Assembly: GCF_017592825.1 (NCBI RefSeq)
Contig: NZ_JAGFMD010000001.1
Coordinates: 558,001-622,000 of the forward strand
Origin: Roseivirga sp. E12
GTDB lineage: Bacteria > Bacteroidota > Bacteroidia > Cytophagales > Cyclobacteriaceae
Length of the DNA: 64,000 nucleotides
Direction of reading: 5' to 3'
Position 1 is the stretch's first letter; every line of letters starts with the position of its first letter. The notes under the pieces are model-generated. The model saw only the letters and a program-made list of their open reading frames with translations. It searched no databases and was not told the origin of the DNA. The position numbers were made by a program, and so were the translations under genes. This document shows, one piece after another, positions 1-9,255 of this stretch.

Positions 1-2
1 TG

Positions 3-881
3 TCAGAGGATCACTATGGGCTTGAAACAGCTATGGGCACGGGAAGGAGAGTAACTGAAGTGGCAAAGTTGACACGCAAGCCTCAATCCGTCCAACTCAA
101 AGGTGAATGTAAGATTGCGTTTTGGATTTTGCAGGACAAGGATGATAAAGCCTTGAACTTTGTGAAGAAGCTGAATGAACGTTTTAAGGATGATTACAAA
201 TCAGTTATCATCCCTGTTCATAAAAAGAAGGTACAGAGGTGTATTGGATGTGACATTTGTCCAACCCACATTGATATTGATGAAAAATATCGATGTATCA
301 TAAATAGCCCTAAGGATGATTTCTCTGAGCTACATCCACAGTTATTAGAATCCGATGCGATCATCCCGGTTGTATATTCAAGTCATGATACAACAACTAC
401 AATCAGCAACTATCAGAAATTTATTGAACGAACACGATATATCAGGAGAGGAGATTATGCTCTTAATAATTTACTTATTAGCCCCATGGTTTGCGAGGAA
501 ATTGGTGCTAATCAGAGCATGGCAATGAGAATGATGAGCTCTATGCTTAGACATCATACTGTTGTGTCAAAACCATTAGTATTGTACTATAATGAAGGTG
601 CTATTATCAACAGTGAGGCATTCTTCAAGCAAATGTCTGAATTCATCATTCTTCTAAAGGACTTTACTACCCGAAAACTGAAGACATATTTATCACGTAA
701 GGAGCATTTTAAATACAAACCCATCGGTTATGTATTGAGTGTAGTTAAAGAGGATGAGGATGAAAGGTTAGCCAAGCGTTCAAAGATGATTGAAGATAGA
801 ATTGACAAGAATAAGGCTATGGCAGAAGGTCGTTTGGAATTCATTGATAATAAAGCAAAGTCAAGTAAGAAGTTCTTATGA
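3..881 (+). CDS. Iron-sulfur flavoprotein / NADPH-dependent FMN reductase-like, 5' truncated by window edge
   Basis: The reading frame is open from the left edge (codons from base 3 precede the first ATG at 33), so the true start lies outside the window and an N-terminal domain may be missing. Numbering from the ATG, residues 27-200 read like a flavodoxin-type oxidoreductase, with a cysteine cluster C70-x2-C73-x2-C76 and a fourth Cys at 88 (RCIGCDICP...YRC). That is the arrangement of iron-sulfur flavoproteins and related FMN reductases. The C-terminal 80 residues are Lys/Arg-rich and helical. It overlaps the enolase-superfamily gene by 4 bp (ATGA), so the two are translationally coupled. The likely role is a redox step in the same biosynthetic pathway; the substrate is unknown. 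Confidence 0.6.
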   Translation, partial: SEDHYGLETAMGTGRRVTEVAKLTRKPQSVQLKGECKIAFWILQDKDDKALNFVKKLNERFKDDYKSVIIPVHKKKVQRCIGCDICPTHIDIDEKYRCIINSPKDDFSELHPQLLESDAIIPVVYSSHDTTTTISNYQKFIERTRYIRRGDYALNNLLISPMVCEEIGANQSMAMRMMSSMLRHHTVVSKPLVLYYNEGAIINSEAFFKQMSEFIILLKDFTTRKLKTYLSRKEHFKYKPIGYVLSVVKEDEDERLAKRSKMIEDRIDKNKAMAEGRLEFIDNKAKSSKKFL

Positions 882-1900
882 CAATATCAGCTACAATTGA
901 CAAGCTCAATAATGACATATGCCATGACTCAAGGTTAATTTATCACATCAGCATAAGAGAAAATAGTTACCCCTTAAAAAAGGTGTATGAGCTCTCTTTT
1001 GTGACCTTAGAAAAGTTTTTTGTCATCGAACTTGAAATAGGTTTATCAGATGGAAGCAAACGAACAGCCGAGGTAGTACCACTCCTTGGATATTCCAGTG
1101 AAAGTCCGGATGACATAAAGAACTATCTAGAAAAAATGGCTATCAAACTACAAGGACAAACCTTGTTGAAAGCTAGATATTCTATTATCCCTGATATTCA
1201 AAAGACCCCGTTTTCTACTACCGCTCTCCTTACAGCAATTGATTCATTTTTTTTTGATTCGTTAGAACTGCAGCATGGTTTGCCATTTTGCATCCCCACC
1301 TCTTCTAAAGAAATTCATGAAATGAGTTCCATTGTAACCAACTTGAAAAACAATGACACCATAAAAATAAAACTCTCAGGTGATTATGACTTGGACGTCA
1401 ATGCTCTTAATGTCTTGAGTAGAGTCCCTAATCACTCTCTACACCGCTACAGGCTAGATGCTAACCAAGCTTATGAGCTAGATAGTGCTTATGAGTTTTT
1501 CTCTTTTTTAAGAGATAGTAAATTACTCAGATATGTAGATTATGTCGAACAACCTCTTGGAGCTGAGGACTGGGAAGGCCATGAACAATTGCTAAAAAAC
1601 TATGCCGATATTCCTATCATGTTAGATGAATCTATTGTGACCACTTCCGAAATAGTAAGAGCACATAAAATCGGGGTTCCTTTTGTCAAACTAAAGTTAT
1701 TTAAACAAGGAGGAATCCTAGAACTACTTACAGCTTCTCAATTAGCCAGTGATCTGAATATGGGAATTGTACTGGGCAATGGAGTAGCTACTAAAATCAG
1801 TAATAGAGTAGAAATTGAATTGTACCACCGTTTTAAGGAACTATATCATGCCCCGCTCGAAGCTAATGGCTTTTTAAAAATTCATTCAAAAGGTTTCTAA
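878..1900 (+). CDS. Enolase-superfamily enzyme (muconate-lactonizing / dipeptide epimerase / MenC-like)
   Basis: The 340-residue length fits the muconate cycloisomerase branch of the enolase superfamily. The barrel carries a K-x-K pair (K163, K165), then three metal-ligand positions: D194 (RLDANQ), E224 (VEQPL) and D250 (MLDES). K273 in the KLKLFKQGG segment aligns with the second catalytic lysine of epimerases. The N-terminal capping domain is poorly conserved. These features suggest abstraction of an alpha proton from a carboxylate (racemase, epimerase or syn-dehydratase chemistry). No other menaquinone gene is nearby, so o-succinylbenzoate synthase is not favoured. It sits between a flavoprotein (4-bp overlap) and a membrane protein (4-bp gap), probably in one transcript with the polysaccharide genes. 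Substrate unresolved. Confidence 0.7.
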   Translation: MTISATIDKLNNDICHDSRLIYHISIRENSYPLKKVYELSFVTLEKFFVIELEIGLSDGSKRTAEVVPLLGYSSESPDDIKNYLEKMAIKLQGQTLLKARYSIIPDIQKTPFSTTALLTAIDSFFFDSLELQHGLPFCIPTSSKEIHEMSSIVTNLKNNDTIKIKLSGDYDLDVNALNVLSRVPNHSLHRYRLDANQAYELDSAYEFFSFLRDSKLLRYVDYVEQPLGAEDWEGHEQLLKNYADIPIMLDESIVTTSEIVRAHKIGVPFVKLKLFKQGGILELLTASQLASDLNMGIVLGNGVATKISNRVEIELYHRFKELYHAPLEANGFLKIHSKGF

Positions 1901-1904
1901 GGAT

Positions 1905-3488
1905 ATGTGGGGAATTATTTCTGCTATTTTTTTTATCTCATGGTTAACAACCTTTATTCTCCTTAGGCTGGCTCCGATTAACTCCGATCATCAAGTTAAT
2001 CTCAGTTGCGTTTATCAAATAAAGAAGAATGGCAGTCGATTCATCAGAGAAAGGCAAGATTCACTCTTCAATAAAGGAATGGTTTATCCACAGTTACTAC
2101 TTTGGATGCTATCTCTTCTCCCTTTTCAACTCGTGACAAAATACTCTGTTTATAGCACACTCGTTTTTCGAATACTGTCCTGCTTGGGCTTTGTCGTATT
2201 TCTGTCCTTTTTATATCGCTATGTTTCTTTTGATTATGAGCAATTCATGATTTATTCAAGCCTCTTGTATGCTTTTTTGCCTTTCACTTTTAACACAAGA
2301 AATGCCAAAAATGGTGGGTTAAGTGGGAGAGGCCTGGGTCTTTTTCTTGGAGAATTATTTACATACACTTTGTTGATCTACGTAGTGAGTGGGAATGGCT
2401 ATTATTTATTGACAGCTGTGATTGTGGGATTGTTTATTTTCTTAAGTAGTCAGTTTGCTATTCAGTTTTTGATTTTTGACTCGCTTCTTTTGTCATTGTT
2501 TTTTTTTGACTGGCACATAACTCTTGTTCCGGTATTGTCAGTTCTTCTTTTTGTGATAATATTTCATAAGTATGCCAACTTATACATCAAACTACAGATT
2601 GCTCACAAAAAAATGTATTTCAATGTTCTTTCTGAAAGTCCTATACTGAAATTTAAGACAAGTATATGGAGACAATTGTACAGAGATTTTTGGCTAGATC
2701 TGATTTCCGTTTGCCGTGGAAATGCAGAGTTAATGAAGTTAATGAAATCAGTTTTGTCGAACCCCATTATAGTTGTAATTCTTGGCTTCCCAGTATTAGT
2801 ATTAATTCTGATTCATATCAGCACATCATCACAGATACATTTCATCTCTGATCAGTTATTACAAAGTACAGGCCTTTTTGTATGTGTTATTCTTATAATA
2901 TTCGTTGCTACCTCTTTCAAAAAAACTCGATTCCTCGGTGAACCTCAGAGGTATATTGAATTTTTATCCCCTCTGATAGCGGTTTTAGGGGTTTTGCTAT
3001 TCTCTGACTACCCATATTTGTTGTGGGCATCTATTTCATTAGGTGTAGGTTTCTCATTAATTCAAGTTGTTGTTTTCTGGAAGTTTAAGGAGGTGACTTC
3101 GGGCGCAAGGAAGTTCGTGAATGTCAGAGTATTTGACAGTTTGATTGACGAGTTATGCAGCAAGCAGAATATAGACCAACAAAACCAAAGACTACTTAGC
3201 AATGACTCGCATTTGGTAAAACTCCTTCTTAACGGGAAACGTAAAGTGTTTTGGGGACCTGCTATATCCAATGAAATTGGCAATTATTCATACCAAGAAA
3301 TTTTTACTTATCCTTACCTCAATGAACAACTGATTCCATATCTTGTCAAGGAGTTTAAAATAAATTTCTTGATTTTGGATTTAGAGTTAATATCTGATTA
3401 TCAATGGATTACTCACAATAGCGTTTATAAGTTGAAGCTAAGACACGAGCTTCCTGGGATTAAGTTGTTTCAAGTCGAACTCTTATAA
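1905..3488 (+). CDS. Polytopic membrane protein of the surface-polysaccharide locus
   Basis: This 527-residue protein has roughly ten or eleven hydrophobic helices, starting at residue 3, and a soluble C-terminal segment of about 130 residues. Long integral membrane stretches followed by a soluble C-terminal domain resemble GT-C-type glycosyltransferases or polysaccharide polymerases. I do not recognise a diagnostic motif (no clear DxD or loop-1 DE motif), so this is context-based inference. A segment around residues 137-150 (NGGLSGRGLGLFLGEL) is Gly-rich and may be a substrate loop. It overlaps the next gene by one base (TAATG), indicating coupled translation with the methyltransferase. Confidence 0.5.
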   Translation: MWGIISAIFFISWLTTFILLRLAPINSDHQVNLSCVYQIKKNGSRFIRERQDSLFNKGMVYPQLLLWMLSLLPFQLVTKYSVYSTLVFRILSCLGFVVFLSFLYRYVSFDYEQFMIYSSLLYAFLPFTFNTRNAKNGGLSGRGLGLFLGELFTYTLLIYVVSGNGYYLLTAVIVGLFIFLSSQFAIQFLIFDSLLLSLFFFDWHITLVPVLSVLLFVIIFHKYANLYIKLQIAHKKMYFNVLSESPILKFKTSIWRQLYRDFWLDLISVCRGNAELMKLMKSVLSNPIIVVILGFPVLVLILIHISTSSQIHFISDQLLQSTGLFVCVILIIFVATSFKKTRFLGEPQRYIEFLSPLIAVLGVLLFSDYPYLLWASISLGVGFSLIQVVVFWKFKEVTSGARKFVNVRVFDSLIDELCSKQNIDQQNQRLLSNDSHLVKLLLNGKRKVFWGPAISNEIGNYSYQEIFTYPYLNEQLIPYLVKEFKINFLILDLELISDYQWITHNSVYKLKLRHELPGIKLFQVELL

Positions 3489-4351
3489 TGTTTAAGTTTA
3501 AGATAAGTTCGGATATTCGATTTAGAAACTTTGGCTTTATCCCCTCAGGGTACTTTTTAAGAGACCTTTATGGATGGTTATTTGGCCACAGGAACCTCAT
3601 TAAAAGGCTTCAGGCGAGAGATATAATTAATGCAATAGATCCCCGCCAAAATGAAAAAATTCTAGATATTGGTTGTGGACAAGGCCATTTCACAGTTGAG
3701 ATAGCAAAAAAGAGTCAAACAACTATCGGTGTAGATATAGCGGAGGGAATAGATTTAATTAAGATCCCAGAAACAATATCAGATCAAATGAAATTCGTTC
3801 AAGTAAAAGGAGTTTCACTCCCTTTTAAAGATGATACGTTTGACAAAGTTCTTGCCAGTGCGGTATTGGGCACAATAGAAAATACCGAAGAGTTCTTGAG
3901 CGAATGGCGTAGAGTTTTGAAGCCGGAAGGCAAGTTAGTTATCGTTAATACCTCGGGAAGGCCCCCCATCGCAATGGCTTATAAGAACCAACCTTGGTTT
4001 TTTAAGTTTCTGCGAAAAGTATATATCAAAAAATTCCCTCATAACTATGCAGATTTCGAAAGGGTTTTGAATAATAATTTTGGGAACACTAAAAGCAAAT
4101 TTCCTCAACCAAATGAGCTCAAATATATTTTGGCCCAGAATGGGTTTGGTGAAACGAAAGTTGAGCAGAGTCTGAGTTCTGCAACAGGAAATTTTATCGC
4201 TTGGCATCAGTTTATAGGATTTTTAAGAAAAGGGTTTATACCTTCAGTGCCTGGTTGGCCACACTATTATTATTTTTTTAGAGTAGTGGAATTCTTTTCA
4301 AAGACTCCTTGCGACTTTTGTCATATCTATATTTCTAAACATGTTCAGTAA
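3488..4351 (+). CDS. Class I SAM-dependent methyltransferase
   Basis: A Rossmann-fold methyltransferase of 287 residues. Motif I is KILDIGCGQG at residues 57-66, the acidic end of strand 2 is the VDIAEG segment, and a post-motif VLKPEGKLVIVN is present as in UbiE/Methyltransf_11 proteins. The C-terminal 100 residues are specific and end with a PCDFC pair of cysteines. Because it lies between a membrane protein and a deacetylase in a polysaccharide locus, its acceptor is probably a sugar or lipid intermediate; that is inference. It overlaps its neighbours at both ends (1 bp upstream, 11 bp downstream). Confidence 0.75.
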   Translation: MFKFKISSDIRFRNFGFIPSGYFLRDLYGWLFGHRNLIKRLQARDIINAIDPRQNEKILDIGCGQGHFTVEIAKKSQTTIGVDIAEGIDLIKIPETISDQMKFVQVKGVSLPFKDDTFDKVLASAVLGTIENTEEFLSEWRRVLKPEGKLVIVNTSGRPPIAMAYKNQPWFFKFLRKVYIKKFPHNYADFERVLNNNFGNTKSKFPQPNELKYILAQNGFGETKVEQSLSSATGNFIAWHQFIGFLRKGFIPSVPGWPHYYYFFRVVEFFSKTPCDFCHIYISKHVQ

Positions 4352-5069
4352 GCTTAGAAAGCTCATATTGAATCCAAATAAGTACTTATATAAGTTACTA
4401 CGGAATAAGTATACGGAATCACCATACCCAATTGAGTATTATAGAGACCTGCTTGAAATGCTGACTAATGAGAATGTTTTTTTTCAACCATTTATGCAAA
4501 TCGAAAGCTCAAAGGAACGAATCAATGTTTTTGTGAGACACGACATTGATAGGCAAGAATGTATAGATAATCTTGAGGATATGGTGGCACTCAATAAAGA
4601 ATACAAAATTCAGTCTGGCTTATTCTTTCTTGTGAATGACAGAACATATAACCTATCTGATTATCGAGATAAGATTCTCGCTTATCGTGAAGACGGATTA
4701 GAGATTGGCCTACATACGGAGTGTTATCGCTTTGATGACTACATGAAGGAATTTAAACGAGAAACCGATCGATTTGAGAAGGTATTGGGTTTTCGACCTC
4801 AAAGCTTCACTGTTCATGGCCTAGGCTATAGAAATGATGTTAGAGGTCAATTCTACTCTGTTTTGGATAGGAATTTCAAGTCTACAGGATATAGTTTTAG
4901 CGATTGTATCTCAAAGTTTCGAAGTTATGATTACGTAATGGAAGATTGTCACAAAAACTCAAAAACTCAAAAAAGATTCATTTACTCTGACTTTCAAAAG
5001 CTCCCTTCTTTTCTAAAGCCGGGAGAGAATCTTTTGGTTCTTACGCACCCATGTTATTGGAAAGTCTAA
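4341..5069 (+). CDS. Polysaccharide deacetylase-like protein (NodB-type fold)
   Basis: A 242-residue protein with the carbohydrate-esterase-4 signature in diverged form: RHDID at residues 66-70 (catalytic Asp and metal-binding residues) and GLEIGLHTE further on, which supplies the metal-binding His. The segment QSFTVHGLGYRN matches the second half of the fold. The size and the absence of a signal peptide suggest a cytoplasmic or membrane-associated enzyme acting on a nucleotide- or lipid-linked sugar during polysaccharide assembly. It overlaps the upstream methyltransferase by 11 bp and is followed after 4 bp by the flippase. Confidence 0.65.
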   Translation: MFSKLRKLILNPNKYLYKLLRNKYTESPYPIEYYRDLLEMLTNENVFFQPFMQIESSKERINVFVRHDIDRQECIDNLEDMVALNKEYKIQSGLFFLVNDRTYNLSDYRDKILAYREDGLEIGLHTECYRFDDYMKEFKRETDRFEKVLGFRPQSFTVHGLGYRNDVRGQFYSVLDRNFKSTGYSFSDCISKFRSYDYVMEDCHKNSKTQKRFIYSDFQKLPSFLKPGENLLVLTHPCYWKV

Positions 5070-5073
5070 AAAG

Positions 5074-6489
5074 GTGACAAAGAAGTTAACTAAAGATATT
5101 GTCCTTTATGGAGTTGTGGGAGGACTAGGGAAGTTCCTGATGTTAATTCTGGTTCCTGTTTATACAAACGTTTTTTCACCAGAAGAATATGGAGTTGTAG
5201 ACTTGGTCACCACTACTATTGTTTTTTTTGCCGCGGTTGGAATGCTACAAATGGAAGCATCAACAGGTAGGTATTATTTCGAAGTAGGTGAAGAAAATCG
5301 ATCAAGACTCATTTTCACATCTTTACTTGCCCTACTTGGCTGGACATTTTTGTTAGTAACACCGCTTTTTATTTGGGCCGAGGGTTTTGGCATTTTACTC
5401 TTTGAAAGCAATGAGTATACTGGGATAATTCGTTTAGCATGCTTGATAATAATAATCGGAAATGGATTTTATTATCTAATGGCCATTATGAGGTTTGTCC
5501 AGAAGCCAATACAGTATGGTCAGATACATCTTGTTCAAATATCTTTTACGCTCACCTTCTCCATCTTGCTCGTTGTGTTTTCCAGATATGGTATACAGGG
5601 TGTCTTTCTAGGACAGATCATTGGCCTATCCGTAGGTTTGACATTTCTGTTGTATAATTTGAACAAGTGGGGCCTTTTATCAACCCATTGGAATACTCAA
5701 TATTTAAAAAATAATCTCAAATATAGTCTGCCACTAATACCAGGAGTGCTTGCCAATTGGGCCAACCGTTTTTACAATCGATTTGTTGTACTAGGATTGT
5801 TGTCGTTGAGTGAAGTTGGTATTCTTTCTTTTGGAATGAAGGTGGCCATGATTGTGACACTCCTTGAGGAAGCTGTAAAAATGACTTGGAGCCCCTTTGT
5901 TTTTAAAAACCTCAATAAAGAGGGACATCGTCAGATGTATATTAATGCCTTTCAACATTTGACGAGAATCAGTTTTAGCTTGGTGATTTTATTGACATTG
6001 TTATTGCCGGAAATTATTGGTCTATTGGCTCCAGAAGAATATCAAGGAACTATTGATCTTGCAATTATTCTAGTTGTGGTATACGGGGTAAGATCGATGC
6101 AACAGATAGTGGCGATTGGTCCAGGGATTAGCAAAAAAACCTTTTATAACTCACTTTTAGGCATTGGTAGTTTGGTTATTAATATCTCGTTTCTTTATAT
6201 TTTGACTCCTTCCATGGGGCTCATTGGGGTAGGCCTCAGTATCGCAGCCACTTATTTATTCAGATTTACCGCTGCATGGATAGTTTCTGAAAGACTTTAT
6301 CCAATCGGATACCCATTGACGGCATTTATAGGCTTTTTCTTTCTAGCATGCCTTACTGCTGCCACAGTAATTTTTCTAAAGCCAGACTTGTTTTATAGAG
6401 GTTTTTTGGGGGCATGTCTGACTATGGCTCTTTTGTTTAAATACAGAAAGTATATCAACAAAGAGAGTTTGAAAACCTTTTTGCAGTAA
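5074..6489 (+). CDS. Wzx-like oligosaccharide flippase (MATE/PST superfamily)
   Basis: This 471-residue protein is hydrophobic throughout, with 12-14 predicted helices. Its N-terminal half is typical of polysaccharide transporters (KDIVLYGVVGGLGKFLMLIL, then VYTNVFSPEEYGVVDL). The family moves undecaprenyl-linked repeat units across the inner membrane. The start is GTG at 5074, only 4 bp after the deacetylase stop; the purine-rich AAAAAGG immediately before it is very close, so translation probably depends on coupling. It is the last + gene of the cluster and converges with the SGNH/MBOAT pair, with only 21 bp between stop codons. Confidence 0.8.
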   Translation: MTKKLTKDIVLYGVVGGLGKFLMLILVPVYTNVFSPEEYGVVDLVTTTIVFFAAVGMLQMEASTGRYYFEVGEENRSRLIFTSLLALLGWTFLLVTPLFIWAEGFGILLFESNEYTGIIRLACLIIIIGNGFYYLMAIMRFVQKPIQYGQIHLVQISFTLTFSILLVVFSRYGIQGVFLGQIIGLSVGLTFLLYNLNKWGLLSTHWNTQYLKNNLKYSLPLIPGVLANWANRFYNRFVVLGLLSLSEVGILSFGMKVAMIVTLLEEAVKMTWSPFVFKNLNKEGHRQMYINAFQHLTRISFSLVILLTLLLPEIIGLLAPEEYQGTIDLAIILVVVYGVRSMQQIVAIGPGISKKTFYNSLLGIGSLVINISFLYILTPSMGLIGVGLSIAATYLFRFTAAWIVSERLYPIGYPLTAFIGFFFLACLTAATVIFLKPDLFYRGFLGACLTMALLFKYRKYINKESLKTFLQ

Positions 6490-6510
6490 GTTAGATGTCT
6501 TAGACAAAAG

Positions 6511-7566
6511 CTAGTCGTAAATATTGTCGGATTCGAACTTCTGGGCTAGTAAATCGGCCAAATACAAGGAAAGCTCTTGATGCGCTTCATGATTCCAGTG
6601 ACCGACTTTTCCAGTGACTTCCCACCAATTTGGTGGATTGCCTGCCACATGCATAGATTGGATAAGTGCCCCTAAATCCCAGTGAGTAACCTGATACTCT
6701 TCATATGCAGCTTTTAGCGTATTGGGGATCGCAACTGTGTCTCGCTTAACCAAAATGGTATTAGAATCTAGACTCGAGATAATTTTAAAAACTAGTGGAT
6801 CTAAAGGCAAATTGAATTTGCGTTCTCTTTCAAGGGGAGCTTCTAATTCGACAAAGTTGAATGGTCTAAGGGTCACATTCATCAACCCAAGTCTTTTAAC
6901 TCTCTCAATTCCATTATTCAGCATTACTGCGGTGATGGAATAGTCCCGGATTAATTGTACGGTCCGATTGGGTCGGAGCTCCGAAAGCGGGATGTCATGT
7001 TCAATGCTAACAGGAGAAGTCCATGGATTCAGTCTGGAGGTTTTTGGCATAAACTGTATGCTTTCCGTTTTATCAGTTTCAAAATCAAGTTGAGCCAAAA
7101 AGTATAGTTTGTAATCTACTTCAAACGAGTCTACAAAGACCTTATCGTAAGCATACATATCTTTAAGGCCAAAACCATTTCTACCAAAGTTGAATACTTC
7201 AAACTTCTTCTTGGGTAACCGTTTCTCGAGCTCCTGTCTGAGAAGTACTCCAAAATAATGCCTAGTAAAAACTTGCTTTGACTCAATGAATGAATCGCCT
7301 ATTAGTGCAATCTTGATGGTAGCACTGTCCTCTTGAAGTGGAACTTCTCCATAAAATCGATATTCATTTGTTTCTTTTATTCCTAATCCCTCATTGAAAA
7401 AAAGTAGTTTCTCAGATTTAGCCAAGCCATTGCCAATATCTTCATAGTACTCACTAAATGAAGGAGGGCTGATTTTTGAAAAACGTAGGAATACCTCAAG
7501 AACTACAAGTACTAGAAGGACTCCAATTAGGAACAGGAAGCTATTTTTTATCCAGTTCAGTTTCAA
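6511..7566 (-). CDS. Membrane-anchored SGNH-hydrolase-like protein, partner of the adjacent MBOAT acyltransferase
   Basis: A 351-residue protein with one N-terminal membrane anchor (residues 8-27) and an extracytoplasmic SGNH domain. Block I is IALIGDSF with nucleophile S92, and a C-terminal GHWN at 322-325 carries the presumed catalytic His. In related AlgX/AlgJ- and DltD-like partners an Asp normally sits two residues before that His; here it is Val321, so the triad looks incomplete or rearranged. It overlaps the MBOAT gene by 4 bp, downstream in the same operon. The pair probably transfers acetyl or acyl groups to an exported polysaccharide. Confidence 0.7.
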   Translation of the reverse strand: MKLNWIKNSFLFLIGVLLVLVVLEVFLRFSKISPPSFSEYYEDIGNGLAKSEKLLFFNEGLGIKETNEYRFYGEVPLQEDSATIKIALIGDSFIESKQVFTRHYFGVLLRQELEKRLPKKKFEVFNFGRNGFGLKDMYAYDKVFVDSFEVDYKLYFLAQLDFETDKTESIQFMPKTSRLNPWTSPVSIEHDIPLSELRPNRTVQLIRDYSITAVMLNNGIERVKRLGLMNVTLRPFNFVELEAPLERERKFNLPLDPLVFKIISSLDSNTILVKRDTVAIPNTLKAAYEEYQVTHWDLGALIQSMHVAGNPPNWWEVTGKVGHWNHEAHQELSLYLADLLAQKFESDNIYD

Positions 7567-8969
7567 AATTGAAAATAGATAAAAGGTGCAGGAGTGGTCT
7601 GAAGCATATAAATCAATGTAAATACCAATAAAGATGAAGTAATGCCTAATCTCAATGGGGTTGAGCGGATTCTTAGTAGGAAAGTATGTCCATAATAACT
7701 TTCAACAAGATCCAGTATAAAAGTGAGACTCAAGAATGCCAAAATCACTTTGGTAAACAACCAAGTATGGGAACTGATTTCCCAATAGATCAACTTTTGA
7801 GATATGAATAGCGCTTGATCTAGACTTTCTGTTCTAAAAAACAGGAAAGAGATAGAAACCAATACAAAAATTGAAAGAGATTTGAGCCAATCAAAAACTC
7901 GATACTGAGTGGTGACCCATTTACAATCTTTAAAAAAAAGGTTGTAAATCAACAATAAGAATCCGTGAAAAGCACCCCAAATAGCAAAATTCCAGCCTGC
8001 GCCATGCCAAGCCCCCCCCAGTATCATTACGATCATCAAATTCAAACTTTTCCGATTCCTTCCCAATCGATTTCCACCAAGAGGCACATAGAGATAATCT
8101 CTCAGCCATGTGGATAGCGTAATGTGCCACCTTCTCCAGAACTCACTAATGTTTTTCGAAAAGAAGGGCTGATTGAAGTTGATAGATAAATCTACCCCCA
8201 GCATTTTTGCAGCACCCCTTGCAATTCTGCTATAACCTGAAAAATCAGCATAGATTTGTACTGTATAAAGCAAAACAGCAGTCAATATTTCGATTGACAT
8301 ATAGAGTTCAGGGTCATGATATATATGATCTACATATCTTCCGGCAGAATCTCCGATTATTACCTTCCTGAATAGCCCTAAAACTATAAGACTCACACCT
8401 TCTTTGAGTTGTTGTTTGGTGGGGCTAAGTTTGCGACTTAATTGTGGTAGCATAGTCTTTGCTCTTTCAATAGGCCCTGCTACTAATTGAGGGAAGAAGG
8501 AAATAAATAATGTGAAATCAATGAAATTCTTGGCTGGCGCTTGTTGATTTCTATAAATATCAATAGAGTAAGACATTGTCTGAAAAGTATAGAATGAGAT
8601 GCCAACAGGCAGTAATATATTGACGTGAAGAAAGTCTGCCCCTTCCATTGACCACATCTCGGTGAAGCTGGTGACAAAGAAATCAAAGTACTTAAAGACA
8701 AAGAGGAGTCCTAAGTTGAAGACTAAACTTAGGGACAGCAGACGTTTTCTATTCAACTTATTCTTTGACCTATAGATTTGGTCACCTAAATAAAAATCGA
8801 CTAGGGTAGAGGCAAAGAGTAATATGCAAAAACGCCAATCCCAGTACCCATAAAAACAATAGCTACAAATAACGAGAAAAGTATTCTTTGCAGTCTTAGT
8901 TGGGAGACTATAGAATACTGGCAGAACTACTCCCAAAAATATGAGGAAGATAAATGAGTTGAAAAGCAT
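7563..8969 (-). CDS. MBOAT-family O-acyltransferase (AlgI/DltB/PatA-like)
   Basis: A 468-residue polytopic protein with the MBOAT signature: QPFFSKNISEFWRRWH (H282) and, about 40 residues later, GGAWHGAGWNF (H322, the conserved active-site His), followed by WGAFHG (H335). This length and motif set belong to the AlgI branch, which moves acyl groups across the inner membrane onto cell-wall or exopolysaccharide acceptors. First gene of a two-gene - operon with the SGNH partner. About 220 bp upstream of its start is a perfect TGTGA-N6-TCACA palindrome (9188-9203). Confidence 0.9.
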   Translation of the reverse strand: MLFNSFIFLIFLGVVLPVFYSLPTKTAKNTFLVICSYCFYGYWDWRFCILLFASTLVDFYLGDQIYRSKNKLNRKRLLSLSLVFNLGLLFVFKYFDFFVTSFTEMWSMEGADFLHVNILLPVGISFYTFQTMSYSIDIYRNQQAPAKNFIDFTLFISFFPQLVAGPIERAKTMLPQLSRKLSPTKQQLKEGVSLIVLGLFRKVIIGDSAGRYVDHIYHDPELYMSIEILTAVLLYTVQIYADFSGYSRIARGAAKMLGVDLSINFNQPFFSKNISEFWRRWHITLSTWLRDYLYVPLGGNRLGRNRKSLNLMIVMILGGAWHGAGWNFAIWGAFHGFLLLIYNLFFKDCKWVTTQYRVFDWLKSLSIFVLVSISFLFFRTESLDQALFISQKLIYWEISSHTWLFTKVILAFLSLTFILDLVESYYGHTFLLRIRSTPLRLGITSSLLVFTLIYMLQTTPAPFIYFQF

Positions 8970-9187
8970 ATTAACATATAGCTCGTCTAATATAATCCCC
9001 GTATGTCGACTATCAAATATTTATGACCATAGAAACCCGACTGATCAACTTTGTTAAAAAAGATGATGATAGATCAGGCCAAATATGCTAAAAAGACAGC
9101 GTCTAAATCGAGCCGCTGATTTAGGGAGCCTAGTTACGATGCAACCGCATATTTAGAATAAAACAATACAAGTCATATGAATGTATT

Positions 9188-9203
9188 TGTGATGGCGATC
9201 ACA
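9188..9203. promoter_or_regulatory. CRP/FNR-family-like operator palindrome
   Basis: The sequence TGTGATGGCGATCACA is a perfect TGTGA-N6-TCACA dyad, extended by T/A on each side. This is the consensus form for CRP-family regulators. It lies about 220 bp upstream of the MBOAT start and about 50 bp beyond the stop of the phosphoesterase, in the only sizeable non-coding gap here, so the MBOAT-SGNH operon is the probable target. The rest of 8970-9255 shows no other clear element. Confidence 0.4.
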
Positions 9204-9255
9204 AGAGCCTTCATTCAATAAAGCCCACCAATATCAGCTTAAGGTCAATTCATGG

